From Arthrobacter sp. Hiyo4 (GTDB lineage: Bacteria > Actinomycetota > Actinomycetes > Actinomycetales > Micrococcaceae): DNA of 64,000 bases. Position numbers and translations under genes: made by a program. The stretch covers positions 992,001 through 1,056,000 of the forward strand of contig AP014718.1 in NCBI GenBank assembly GCA_002370555.1, in the 5' to 3' direction. Every line of letters begins with the position of its first letter. The stretch's first letter is position 1. Below, one piece after another: positions 40,156 through 49,610 of the stretch. The notes under the pieces are model-generated. The model was not told the origin of the DNA. It was given only the letters and a program-made list of their open reading frames with translations, and made no database searches.

Positions 40156-41469
40156 ATGACGCCAGCCGAGGACGCCACCCCATCCGATTCAAAGCCCACA
40201 GGCACGGCGCCGGATTCGGCCCGGCCGGTGGAAGCTGTCCGCCCGGCCCGGGAGCGCGCGGACCGGGAGCTTGAGCAGGACATCCCCTACGGTATCCGGA
40301 TCGCTGCGTCGTGGGCCTGGCGGCTTGGTCTCATCCTGTTGATGGGCAGCGCCCTGATTTGGCTGCTCAGCCGGATCAGCTTCCTGATTATCCCCGTTAT
40401 GGTGGCCGCACTGCTGGCCGGGCTGCTGAGCCCGGTAGTGCGCTGGCTGCAGAGCAGGCGCCTGCCAAACGGCGCCGCGGTGGCCATCACGGTACTGGGG
40501 TTCATCGGTGTGATTGCTGGCGCCCTTGCCTTGGTGGGACGGCAGCTGGCTTCAGGTTTCGGCGAATTGTGGTCCCAGTCGCTGACCGGCGTGAAGCAGA
40601 TCCAGGACTGGCTGGCCGAAGGACCCCTGCACCTCACCGCCGACCAGATCGACCAGTACCTCAAGGAAGCATCCGCCGCACTTCAGAACAACAGCAGCAG
40701 CATCCTCAGCGGTGCGTTGTCCTTCGGCAGCACCGCGGGCCACTTCGCCGCGGGAATGGTGCTGGCCCTGTTCATCCTGATCTTCTTCCTGCTCGAAGGC
40801 GACAGGATCTGGGCCTTCCTGGTCCGCCTCCTCCCGAAGAAAGCGCGAGCGGCAACGTTCGGTGCCGGACGCAAGGGCTGGGCATCCATGGTCAGCTACG
40901 CACGGATCCAGATGTTTGTTGCGTTTGTTGACGCGGTAGGCATCGGCGCCGGCGCGGCCATCATCGGGGTGCCGCTGGCCCTGCCCCTGAGCGTGCTCGT
41001 GTTTATCGGTTCCTTTATCCCGGTAGTCGGTGCCCTGGTGACCGGGGCCATCGCCGTACTCCTGGCCCTGGTGGCCAACGGGCCGGTCAACGCCCTGATC
41101 ATGCTGGCTATCGTCCTACTGGTCCAGCAGCTGGAGAGCCACATCCTGCAACCCCTCGTGATGGGCAAGGCCGTGGCCCTGCACCCGGTGGCGGTCATCC
41201 TCTCTGTGGCGGCGGGTTCGTACCTTGCGGGCATCCCCGGCGCGCTATTCTCAGTCCCCATCCTCGCCGTAGCAAACTCCGCAATTCGCTACATCGCGGC
41301 CAGAACGTGGGAACATGAACAGGTGTTGGCAACCCTAGGAGGGCCGGTGGCGCCAGGCCTGGACCATGATGACTCCATAAGGGACGTCCGGTTGCCGGGC
41401 TTCACGCCCAAGCGCGGCAAGGACGCCGCAGCCAGCACTGAACCAGCCAATCCGGATGCCCAGGCCTGA
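40156..41469 (+). CDS. AI-2E family transporter
   Basis: Intact 437-residue membrane protein of the UPF0118/AI-2E exporter family. A hydrophilic N-terminus (about 45 residues) precedes a helical pair, an amphipathic middle region (SLTGVKQIQDWLAEGPLHL), then the conserved block LFILIFFLLEGDRIWAFLV, VGIGAGAAIIGVPLALPLSVL and QQLESHILQPLVMGKAVALHP. The family name reflects Escherichia coli TqsA; many members move other substrates, such as ions. The C-terminal 60 residues are cytoplasmic and charged. Confidence 0.88.
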   Translation: MTPAEDATPSDSKPTGTAPDSARPVEAVRPARERADRELEQDIPYGIRIAASWAWRLGLILLMGSALIWLLSRISFLIIPVMVAALLAGLLSPVVRWLQSRRLPNGAAVAITVLGFIGVIAGALALVGRQLASGFGELWSQSLTGVKQIQDWLAEGPLHLTADQIDQYLKEASAALQNNSSSILSGALSFGSTAGHFAAGMVLALFILIFFLLEGDRIWAFLVRLLPKKARAATFGAGRKGWASMVSYARIQMFVAFVDAVGIGAGAAIIGVPLALPLSVLVFIGSFIPVVGALVTGAIAVLLALVANGPVNALIMLAIVLLVQQLESHILQPLVMGKAVALHPVAVILSVAAGSYLAGIPGALFSVPILAVANSAIRYIAARTWEHEQVLATLGGPVAPGLDHDDSIRDVRLPGFTPKRGKDAAASTEPANPDAQA

Positions 41470-41523
41470 AACATGAGCCAAGGCGCCGGAGCCGTATCCG
41501 TATCCACCAAGGAGAATAAGTCC

Positions 41524-42762
41524 GTGAACACCCTTGAAACTCTTCCCGTCACGCTGGACGATGTCCTGGAGGCGCAGAAGCTGCTCGAGGGGATTATTAT
41601 GCGGACCCCGGTGGAATCATCACGGGCCCTGGGCGGGATGGTAGGCGGAGACGTCTTCTTCAAGTGCGAAAACCTGCAACGGGCCGGATCGTTCAAGGTC
41701 CGCGGTGCGTATGTCCGCATGGCCAAGCTCTCGGCTGAGGATAAAAAACGCGGTGTTGTGGCCGCGTCAGCCGGCAACCACGCACAGGGCGTGGCCGTGG
41801 CCGCCAAAAGCCTGGGCATCAAGGCCCGCATCTACATGCCGCTGGGCGTAGCCCTCCCGAAACTGGCGGCCACCCGCAGCCACGGTGCGGAGGTGATCCT
41901 CCACGGCCACAACGTGGATGAGGCCCTCGCCGAGGCGCAGCGCTACGCAGATGAGTCCGGCATGGTCTTTGTGCACCCCTTCGACAATGTTGATGTGGTG
42001 TCCGGCCAGGGAACCGTCGGCCTGGAAATTCTTGAGCAGATCCCCAATGTGGACACCGTCCTGATGGGTGTCGGTGGCGGCGGGCTGCTGGCCGGCGTCG
42101 CTGTAGCCATCAAGGCCCGGGCCAGGGAACTTGGGCGGGAAATCCGCATCATTGGTGTCCAGGCCGAAAACGCCGCTGCTTATCCGCCGTCCCTCGCCGC
42201 AGACGCCTTGGTTCCGCTGAAGAAGGTGTCCACCATGGCTGACGGCATCGCCGTGGGACGGCCCGGACAGCTGCCCTTCAGCATCATCCGTGAGCTCGTG
42301 GACGATGTTGTCACAGTCAGCGAGGATTCCCTGGCGCGGGCCCTGATCTTCCTGCTGGAACGGGCCAAGATGGTGGTGGAACCAGCGGGAGCGGTGGGGG
42401 TTGCCGCCTTGATGGACGGCAAGATCGAAAACCCCGGCACCACGGCCGTGATCCTGTCCGGCGGCAACATCGATCCGATGCTGATGCTCAAAGTCATCCA
42501 GCGGGGCCTGTCCGCCGCCGGGCGCTACATGACTGTGAGGATGATGCTGGATGACCGGCCCGGTTCGCTGGCCACCATCGCCCGCATCATCGCCGAAAAC
42601 GATGCGAACGTCACGGGCCTGGACCATACCCGTGTTGGCGGCTCCATCAGCATGGGCGACGTCTCCATCACCGTGAACCTCGAAACCAAGGGCCACGAAC
42701 ATTGCGAGCAGGTCCTCGGCGCCCTTCGTGCCGAGGGTTTCCAGCCCATTGTGGTGCATTAG
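41524..42762 (+). CDS. ilvA: Threonine ammonia-lyase (catabolic/biosynthetic type with ACT domain)
   Basis: PLP enzyme converting threonine to 2-oxobutyrate. PLP lysine in AGSFKVRGAY, SAGNHAQGVA, the phosphate-binding Gly loop GVGGGGLLAG and a single C-terminal ACT-like domain (MTVRMMLDDRPGSLATIARII) identify the class. The short form is closest to TdcB/IlvA1. GTG 41524 is preceded by AAGGAGAA with good spacing; ATG 41473 is an in-frame alternative without a ribosome-binding site. The gene is intact, 412 residues. Confidence 0.9.
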   Translation: MNTLETLPVTLDDVLEAQKLLEGIIMRTPVESSRALGGMVGGDVFFKCENLQRAGSFKVRGAYVRMAKLSAEDKKRGVVAASAGNHAQGVAVAAKSLGIKARIYMPLGVALPKLAATRSHGAEVILHGHNVDEALAEAQRYADESGMVFVHPFDNVDVVSGQGTVGLEILEQIPNVDTVLMGVGGGGLLAGVAVAIKARARELGREIRIIGVQAENAAAYPPSLAADALVPLKKVSTMADGIAVGRPGQLPFSIIRELVDDVVTVSEDSLARALIFLLERAKMVVEPAGAVGVAALMDGKIENPGTTAVILSGGNIDPMLMLKVIQRGLSAAGRYMTVRMMLDDRPGSLATIARIIAENDANVTGLDHTRVGGSISMGDVSITVNLETKGHEHCEQVLGALRAEGFQPIVVH

Positions 42763-42770
42763 GAGCAGCC

Positions 42771-43414
42771 ATGCTTGACGCGACGGGGGACGGAAAGACG
42801 CGGAACCGGGAAACCACAGCCTCGCGGGCGAAAGGCGGACTGTTGGTGGCCGGCGGCTTTGTGGCCGCGCTCTTTGTGATCGAACTGATCAACATGCTGA
42901 CCCTGCATAGCCTGAACCGGACTTTCGGGCTCCGGCCCCGGTCCGCGGACGGGCTTCTGGACATCCTGACGTTCCCGCTGCTGCACGCCAACCTGAACCA
43001 TCTGCTGTCCAATGCCCTGCCCCTGATCGTATTCGGCTTCCTGGTGTTCCTGTCCGGCGTGCGGGTGTTCCTAACGGCCCTCGGATTCAGCTGGCTGGGC
43101 TCCGGGCTGACGGTGTGGCTGATTGGCGACGGCGGCATCACCGTTGGCGCCTCCGGCCTGGTTTTCGGATTGTTCGCATTCCTCCTGGTGCGGGTTTCTT
43201 CAACCACAGCTGGCGGCAGATCCTGCTCGCCGTGGTGCTGTTTATGGTCTACGGCGGCATCCTGCTGGGTGTGCTGCCAATCATGGGCAGCTACATCTCC
43301 TGGCAGGCGCACCTCGGCGGGGCGGCAGGCGGAGTTGTAGCCGCCTTGTTGCTGCGCCCCGGCACGCAAAAACGCCGGCCCCTGACGGGGACCGGCGTTG
43401 GCTGGGCCTGTTAG
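42771..43414 (+). CDS. Rhomboid-family intramembrane serine protease (frameshift)
   Basis: Six-helix rhomboid, 214 residues after restoring one G at 43192-43194. The Asn/His region HANLNHLLSNALPL, catalytic Ser in GASGLVFGLF and catalytic His in WQAHLGGAAGGV are in the expected order. Substrates are unknown. It starts eight bases after ilvA. Its last 15 codons overlap the terminator of the convergent greA. Confidence 0.88.
43368..43399 (-). terminator. greA terminator inside the 3' end of the rhomboid gene
   Basis: AACGCCGGCCCC (43371-43382) pairs with GGGGACCGGCGTT (43387-43399, one bulged A). On the minus strand it is followed by TTTTT (43368-43372). It lies 40 bases beyond the greA stop but within the rhomboid coding sequence. 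Confidence 0.85.
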
Positions 43415-43440
43415 GCCTGGAGCGCGTTCACTGTGACGAG

Positions 43441-43935
43441 TTAGCCTGCGTACGGCTTGGCGGAGATGATTTCCACCGTGATGTCCTTGCCGTTCGGAGC
43501 GGTGTAGCTGAGCTTCGCGCCCTCTTTGTGGCCGACGATTGCGGCGCCGAGGGGTGACTTCTCGCTGAACACGTCAAGGTCTGAATCGCCGGCGATTTCG
43601 CGGGACCCCAGCAGGAAGGTCTCTTCGTCGCCGGCGATCAGGGCAACAACGAGCATGCCGGGCTCGACGATGCCGTCGTCAGCGGGGGACTCGCCTACGT
43701 GGGCGTCTCGCAGGAGTGCAGTCAACTGGCGGATCCGGGCTTCGATTTTGCCCTGCTCTTCTTTGGCTGCGTGGTAACCGCCGTTTTCTTTCAGGTCGCC
43801 CTCTTGCCGGGCAGCTTCAATCTTCTGGACAATTTCCGCACGGCCAGGGCCGGAAAGGTGGTCCAGCTCTGCCTTCAGGCGGTCAAAAGCTTCCTGGGTG
43901 AGCCAGGCTGCAGGCGCGCTGTTGGTGGTAGACAC
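43441..43935 (-). CDS. greA: Transcription elongation factor GreA
   Basis: Rescues backtracked RNA polymerase by stimulating transcript cleavage. Intact, 164 residues: N-terminal coiled coil with the tip GDLKENGGYHAAKEEQG carrying the acidic residues, and a C-terminal FKBP-like domain ending SYTAPNGKDITVEIISAKPYAG. The first ten residues are an Ala/Ser/Thr extension common in actinobacteria. A TAGGAGA ribosome-binding site lies just upstream of ATG 43935. Confidence 0.95.
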   Translation of the reverse strand: MSTTNSAPAAWLTQEAFDRLKAELDHLSGPGRAEIVQKIEAARQEGDLKENGGYHAAKEEQGKIEARIRQLTALLRDAHVGESPADDGIVEPGMLVVALIAGDEETFLLGSREIAGDSDLDVFSEKSPLGAAIVGHKEGAKLSYTAPNGKDITVEIISAKPYAG

Positions 43936-44087
43936 GGACTTCTCCTAATGGTCGTACATGCAAAAGACCCCGCAACGGTGGCCACTTGTGGAACTCAGCA
44001 ACCAGCTCAGCGGGGTAAAGGTATTGACCCATTGTAATCAAAACTCTGGACATACCCAACCCGGGATGGGGCATAGATCACACGGCA

Positions 44088-44546
44088 CTACGTCCCGGCA
44101 CGCGGAATCCAGCAGTCGTCCACCACGCCGGAAACGGACAGGGACTCCGTCCGGAGTGTCACCCGCTGCGAAACTGTCCTGCCGCCGTCGGCCGTTTTGT
44201 CAGCTTCCCCGGGCGGGATGTCCACTACTTTCCAGCCCACCAAGGCGAACTTGGAGTCGAGGGCCTTGACGGCGCACTTGACGGCCGTCCCTGGTTCCCT
44301 GGTGACCTGGAAATCAACCTCGGCCGCGGTGGCATCGATGGTGCTGAAACCGATGTCCTTGAACGTCACGTCAGAGCCGGCTGAGGACGTGGAGACCCAG
44401 GCCATAAACCCCACTCCGGCCCCCAGTGCCGCTATGGCGATGCCACGTTTGACCGCACGCGGGAGGGGCTGCTTCTTACTGCCATAACGATTGGCTAGGC
44501 TAGTGTCTGCAGGCGGGGACGCGGCGGGCTGATCCTGGGTAGTCAC
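44088..44546 (-). CDS. DUF4307 domain-containing membrane protein
   Basis: Intact 152-residue protein with a short cytoplasmic N-terminus containing LANRYGSKK, one transmembrane helix (GIAIAALGAGVGFMAWV) and an extracytoplasmic domain with two cysteines (VKCAVKALDSKFALVGWKVV and DDCWIPRAGT), the DUF4307 pattern. It lies between greA and mca, as the equivalent gene does in Mycobacterium tuberculosis (Rv1081c). Function unknown. Confidence 0.87.
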   Translation of the reverse strand: MTTQDQPAASPPADTSLANRYGSKKQPLPRAVKRGIAIAALGAGVGFMAWVSTSSAGSDVTFKDIGFSTIDATAAEVDFQVTREPGTAVKCAVKALDSKFALVGWKVVDIPPGEADKTADGGRTVSQRVTLRTESLSVSGVVDDCWIPRAGT

Positions 44547-44691
44547 CAGTCCAGTTTAGTTCGGTTCCAGGCCGTGGCCGTCCGGTCCGGATCAGCACCC
44601 CGGCACAGCTACCCCGTCCGTCCAGTCATGCAGTGCCTTCAGTCGAGCGGCCGTCACAGCAGCCGCAAAAAGAATTAAGGAGCCGTCCTCG

Positions 44692-45596
44692 ATGACAGCG
44701 TCCACCAATGCCCCGGCAACGCTGAGGCTGCTAGCCGTTCATGCGCACCCGGACGACGAGTCAAGCAAGGGCGCCGCGACCATGGCCATGTACGCCGCTG
44801 CCGGAGTGGAAGTCATGGTGGCCACCTGCACCGACGGATCCCGCGGAGACATCCAGAACCCTGCCGTGGAAGGCGAGCCGCATCCCAAGCGGGACATGGC
44901 AGGGGCGCGCCGGCTGGAAATGGACCAGGCGGCCAAGGTACTTGGCATCCAGCAGCGCTGGCTGGGATTCACGGACTCCGGGCTGCCCGAGGGCGATCCG
45001 CTGCCGCCGCTGCCGACCGGATCCTTCGCCGTCCAGCCGCTGGAGCGCGCCGCGGCGCCGCTGGTGCGGCTGGTCCGGGACTTCAAGCCGCACGTGATCG
45101 TCAGCTATGACGAAAACGGGGGATACCCGCACCCGGACCACATCATGGCGCACCGGGTGGCAGTAGAGGCATTTGCTGCTGCGGGTGACCCCAGCAGGTA
45201 TCCCGACGCCGGAGCGGCCTGGGAACCCAGCAAGCTCTATTACGACAGGGCCTTCAGCCCGGACCGGTTCCGCGCACTGCATTTTGCGCTGGAAGAAGCA
45301 GGCCTGCAGTCACCGTACGCCCAGCGGCTGGCCGCGTGGCTGGAAACGGACGCGGAAGGCCACACCCCGCCGCAGGGTGCCCATGCCACCACCACGCAGA
45401 TCGACTGCGGGGACTTTTTGAGGCCCGCGACGACGCACTCCGCGCGCACCGCACGCAGGTTGATCCGCTGGGGTTCTTCTTTGCCGTGTCGGCCGAGATG
45501 CAGCGCCGCGTGTGGCCTTGGGAAGACTACTCCCTGATCGAGTCCAGGGTCCCCGCCGAATTGCCCGAAAAGGACCTTTTTGCCGGGCTAAGATAG
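44692..45596 (+). CDS. mca: Mycothiol S-conjugate amidase (frameshift)
   Basis: Zinc amidase that cleaves mycothiol-toxin conjugates so the mercapturic acid can be exported; a marker of mycothiol-using actinobacteria. LLAVHAHPDDESSKGAAT carries the zinc ligands and the catalytic Asp, with YDENGGYPHPDHIMAH for the third ligand. One T is missing at 45415-45419; restoring it gives GDFFEARDDALRAHRTQ and 301 residues. The related deacetylase MshB lacks the C-terminal WPWEDYSL segment seen here. Confidence 0.93.
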
Positions 45597-45712
45597 AGGC
45601 AGCAGCATATTCTATGCCGTGTAGAAAAGCAGTGGACTGGTCCGGGTCCCGCGGACGCGCCGCCGGAATCACCGGCCGGCTGCCCATCAGCTTCCACAGA
45701 AGGTTTTGAATC

Positions 45713-46111
45713 GTGCATCACTTGCTTCTCGCCCTGACCACCACCCCCTCACCGCTGCCGACGCCCGGCCTGCGTGAGGGCATCTCCGCGGACCAGATCA
45801 CCCCGGGCCTGTGGGGCTTCATCATGACGGCTTTCTTTGTGCTGGCCACCACGCTGCTGATTGTGGACATGGTCCGCCGCATCCGCCGCGTCCGCTACCG
45901 GGCTCAGGTGGAAGATGAGCGCCAGGCAGCGGCCGAGGCCGCGGACGTCGAAGCTGCGGACAGCCACGACGGCCTCGGTGTTGCCGGCGATACGGATGCA
46001 TCCGGCGAGAAGGCAGGCCTCGAGGGGCAGGGCCAGGACGCTGACCGGCCCAGCCCCGCGACTAAGGCGGGCCGGACCCCGCGTTCCTACCGGCCTCAAC
46101 AGTTCAGCTGA
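45713..46111 (+). CDS. Small single-pass membrane protein, actinobacterial
   Basis: Intact, 132 residues from GTG 45713. It has a short N-terminus, one transmembrane helix (GLWGFIMTAFFVLATTLLIV), a basic juxtamembrane run (RRIRRVRYRAQ) and an acidic, low-complexity cytoplasmic tail ending SYRPQQFS. I do not recognise a named family. The position after mca matches a small membrane gene (Rv1083-like) in mycobacteria. Its 3' end overlaps the convergent hemolysin III gene by eight bases. Confidence 0.75.
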   Translation: MHHLLLALTTTPSPLPTPGLREGISADQITPGLWGFIMTAFFVLATTLLIVDMVRRIRRVRYRAQVEDERQAAAEAADVEAADSHDGLGVAGDTDASGEKAGLEGQGQDADRPSPATKAGRTPRSYRPQQFS

Positions 46112-46824
46112 GGACTGCGATGGCGATCGCCGTGAAATGTGCTGCGAAGGCCAGTACCGTCAGGGCATGGAAGAGTTCGTGGAAGCCAAAGTGTTCGTAG
46201 CTGAAGTTGGGTTTCTTCAGCGCGTAGAACACGGCGCCGGTGATGTACAGGACTCCGCCCACACAGATGAGGACGGCGGCGGGGACGCTGGCCGCGAAGA
46301 ACTCAGGCAGGTAGAACAGCGACCCGCAGCCCAGCGCGATGTAGATCGGCACGTATAGCCAGCGCGGCGCGTCCGTCCACAGCAGCCGGAACAGCACGCC
46401 GAGAATGGCCCGGACCAGATGACCCAGAGCAGCAGGACGGCCTTGGGCTGTTCCAGCAGCGACCAGGCCAGGGGGGTATAGCTGCCGGCGATGACCAGCA
46501 TGATGTTGGTGTGGTCCAGGCGCTTGAGGACGATCTTCACGCCCGGAGACCAGTTGCCGCGGTGGTAGATGGCACTGATGCCAAAAAGCAGGACGCCGGT
46601 GGCAGCGTATATGGCCGAGGTGATCTTGCGGTCCACAGTGGGGGCGAGAATCACGAGGACGAGGCCCGCCGCCAGGGCCAACGGAGCCGTGACGGTGTGG
46701 ATCCAGCCGCGCCACTTGGGCTTGATCATCAGGAGCTCGGCCAGCCGGACGGCGGCGTCGTTCAAGGGCCGTGGCCGTGGTCCGCCGAGGGCGCGCGGGG
46801 GCCATCAGGAGTCTGGCTGTTCAT
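46104..46824 (-). CDS. Hemolysin III/PAQR family membrane protein (two frameshifts)
   Basis: Seven-helix PAQR protein, 240 residues after restoring one base at GGG 46766-46768 and at CCC 46409-46411. Conserved parts are GWIHTVTAPLALAAG, GISAIYHRGNWSP with the metal-site His/Asp region, LDHTNIMLVIAGSYTP and the C-terminal HELFHALTVLAFAAHFTAI with two His ligands. Bacterial members are named after a hemolysin but probably act as metal-dependent membrane hydrolases (inference). Confidence 0.88.
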
Positions 46825-46939
46825 GGCTTCAGAATATCCTCTCTTTGGATAAGTTACTCATGGGTAACAATCGTGGCAGGTCATCCGGGAACGTCCCGTC
46901 ACGCCGCTCCCGGTCCCGGACGGTAGCCTAGGATGTGCA

Positions 46940-47740
46940 ATGCCGTCGAACAGCAACGGAAGTCAGGTGAGTCTCCTCGTGGAATTGCGCGGGTTCCTTT
47001 ACGGCTTCTACGAGAGGCGGCTGCTCAGCGAGTTGGCCGGCGACCGCATTCCCAATCACATCGGCGTGATGGTGGATGGCAACCGCCGCTGGGCCAAACA
47101 GTTCAACGCACCAACCAGCCAGGGCCACCAGGCCGGCGCGGACAAGATCCATGAATTCCTCGGATGGTGCCAGGAGCTTGGGGTCAAGGTGGTCACGCTC
47201 TACATGCTGTCCACGGACAACATGAGCCGGTCCAGCGAGGAGCTGGACCTTCTGATGGGGATCATTGCCAACACCCTGGACCGCCTGGACGATGACGCCA
47301 ACATCTCGGTCAACGCCATGGGCGCCCCTGAGCTCCTGCCCGACTACCTGGCGGAACGGCTCAACAAGCTCACTGCCCGCACTCCGGTACGCGAAAAGAT
47401 CCATGTCAACGTGGCGGTGGGCTACGGCGGACGCCGCGAAATCGTTGACGCCGTGCGGGAGCTGCTTCACGACGCCGTCGCGAAGGGCTCTGACATTTCG
47501 GCGCTCGCTGACACCCTGTCCGTCGACGATATTTCCCGTTTCCTCTACACACGCGGCCAGCCGGATCCGGACCTGGTGATCAGAACCTCCGGGGAGCAGC
47601 GGCTGTCCGGGTTCCTGATGTGGCAAAGCGCGTACAGCGAGTTCTACTTCTGCGAGGCTTTGTGGCCCGCCTTTCGAAAAGTGGACTTCCTCCGCGCCCT
47701 CCGGGACTACGCCGGCAGGCAGCGGCGCTTCGGGACCTGA
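46940..47740 (+). CDS. Isoprenyl transferase (cis-prenyltransferase)
   Basis: Intact, 266 residues. It adds isopentenyl units in Z configuration, making carrier lipids. The signature HIGVMVDGNRRWAK carries the catalytic Asp, and DLVIRTSGEQRLSGFLMWQSAYSEFYF is the substrate and metal region. The N-terminal GFYERRLLSEL and the position between hemolysin III and PhoH match the short-chain Z-farnesyl diphosphate synthase (Rv1086) rather than the long-chain UppS. Chain length needs biochemical proof. Confidence 0.9.
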   Translation: MPSNSNGSQVSLLVELRGFLYGFYERRLLSELAGDRIPNHIGVMVDGNRRWAKQFNAPTSQGHQAGADKIHEFLGWCQELGVKVVTLYMLSTDNMSRSSEELDLLMGIIANTLDRLDDDANISVNAMGAPELLPDYLAERLNKLTARTPVREKIHVNVAVGYGGRREIVDAVRELLHDAVAKGSDISALADTLSVDDISRFLYTRGQPDPDLVIRTSGEQRLSGFLMWQSAYSEFYFCEALWPAFRKVDFLRALRDYAGRQRRFGT

Positions 47741-47884
47741 TCCACATCACGGGTCCCCCGTTCATACGGAATTCACAAGCCGGCAACAGGAATCGCCGAC
47801 GGATGGCACCGGAAATTACTGGGCGGGGATTTACGTTATATCCATCAGCAGGCAAATACGCCGGCTGATCGGGGAGGCCAGTAC

Positions 47885-47995
47885 ATGGAGCGAACTTCGC
47901 ACCGGTTGTATGGGAGGCCGGACCCGGCCTCCAGGCCGAGCCGCCTCACCAATAACAATTCCGGGCGTGCCCGGGGCTGGAGTCGATGTGGCTAA
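47885..47995 (+). CDS. Short ORF overlapping the PIN-PhoH start, possible phoAT-like gene
   Basis: A 36-codon ORF from ATG 47885 with a near-ideal ribosome-binding site GGGGAGG (47871-47877, seven bases away). It is basic (MERTSHRLYGRPDPASRPSR start) and its stop overlaps the GTG start of the PIN-PhoH gene by eight bases. In mycobacteria a short gene, phoAT, overlaps phoH2 and forms a toxin-antitoxin-like pair. I see no sequence proof of homology. A frame artefact is the main alternative, since the phoH frame itself has no other well-placed ribosome-binding site. Confidence 0.4.
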   Translation: MERTSHRLYGRPDPASRPSRLTNNNSGRARGWSRCG

Positions 47996-49417
47996 TTCTG
48001 AACAACTGCCCGAAGCCGTTTCTGACCAGGGACAGAAAGCTACCTCTCGCGCCACGCGAGCCACCTCACAAACCGGTGCAGCAGACGAAACATCTGCGGC
48101 CGGTTTTGCTGTCTCCGGAAGGGACGCCACCATTAGCACGTTCGTCATTGACACCTCCGTCCTGCTCTCGGACCCACGGGCGCTGCTACGCTTCGCAGAG
48201 CACGAAGTCATTGTTCCGATCGTTGTCATCACGGAACTTGAGGGGAAACGGCACGACCCCGAACTGGGCTACTTTGCCCGCAAGGCGCTCCGGCTGCTCG
48301 ATGATCTCCGGGTGAAACACGGTGGCTTGAGCAAACCCATCCCCATCGGAAACGAGGGCGGCACCCTCCTGGTGGAGCTGAACCACATTTCCGCCGAGGT
48401 GCTCCCCTTGGGTTTCCGCAGCGGAGACAACGACAGCCGCATCCTGGCTGTGGCCAAGAACCTGGCCAATGAAGGCCGGAACGTCACCGTGGTGTCGAAG
48501 GATCTCCCCATGCGGGTCAAGGCCTCCGCCATGGGACTCACTGCCGACGAATACCGCAACGAGCTCGTGAAGGATTCGGGCTGGACCGGCGTCGCGGAGG
48601 TCGAAGCCAGCGAGGAAGAAATTTCCACGCTGTACGGCCACGAGCCCGTCTTCATTCCCGCGGCCGCGGAAATGCCGGTCAACACCGGGCTGGTGATCCT
48701 CTCCAACCGGGGCTCAGCCCTGGGCCGGGTGGGCGCTGACAAGCAGGTGCGGCTGGTCAAGGGGGACCGAGACGTATTCGGGCTCCACGGACGATCGGCG
48801 GAACAGCGGCTCGCCATCGACATGCTGATGGACCCGCCGTCGGAATCGTTTCGGTTGGCGGACGGGCCGGCACCGGCAAATCCGCGCTGGCCCTGTGTGC
48901 CGGTCTGGAAGCCGTGCTGGAACGCCGCGAGCACCGCAAGGTGATCGTCTTCCGTCCGCTTTACGCCGTGGGTGGACAGGAACTTGGCTACCTGCCAGGC
49001 TCAGAGTCGGAAAAGATGAACCCCTGGGCCCAGGCGGTCTTTGATACGCTCGGCGCCCTGGTCAGCCAGGAAGTCGTGGAGGAAGTCATGGACCGCGGCA
49101 TGCTCGAGGTCATGCCGCTGACCCACATCCGCGGCCGTTCCCTGCACGACGCCTTCGTGATCGTCGACGAGGCCCAGTCACTTGAGAAGAACGTTCTCCT
49201 CACCGTGATGAGCCGCATCGGCCAGAACTCCAAGATCGTCCTCACCCACGACGTCGCCCAGCGGGACAACCTGCGCGTTGGCCGGCACGACGGAATCGCC
49301 GCCGTCGTCGAAACCCTGAAAGGACACCCCCTCTTCGGCCACATCACCCTCACCCGTTCCGAGAGATCACCCATCGCAGCCCTGGTAACAGAGCTCCTGG
49401 AGGGCGCTGAGATTTAG
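47988..49417 (+). CDS. PIN domain-PhoH ATPase protein, PhoH2-like (frameshift)
   Basis: Two-domain protein, 476 residues. After a 45-residue low-complexity start comes a PIN RNase domain ([28 protein letters not shown], acidic residues of the active site in [13 protein letters not shown]), then a PhoH P-loop ATPase: Walker [14 protein letters not shown], Walker [14 protein letters not shown] and [14 protein letters not shown]. One C is missing at 48833-48835. PhoH2 proteins have RNA helicase and RNase activity in mycobacteria. The GTG 47988 start overlaps a short ORF; ATG 47910 is an in-frame alternative. The 190 bases after it show only a GC-rich hairpin (near 49435-49466). Confidence 0.88.
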
Positions 49418-49610
49418 GTTATGCAGGTGCAGGGCCGTGGTCCGGTTCGTCGGGCCGCGGCCCTTCTCCGTCGCTTAGACACAACGCATAGGGCCGCCTC
49501 GGTCGCTGGGCGACCTCCGGCGGCCGATGCGCTGCGATGCGCTCCTACGAGAAGGTCTGTAACCCGACTAGAGCGGCACGATAGGCGTCGCGTGGCGGAC
49601 CCAACCACCC

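Noticed and set aside
49418..49610. A possible small gene or RNA between phoH and the GNAT gene
   Set aside because: Short frames on both strands are Arg-rich and unlike any family; only a GC-rich imperfect hairpin near 49435-49466 is visible.
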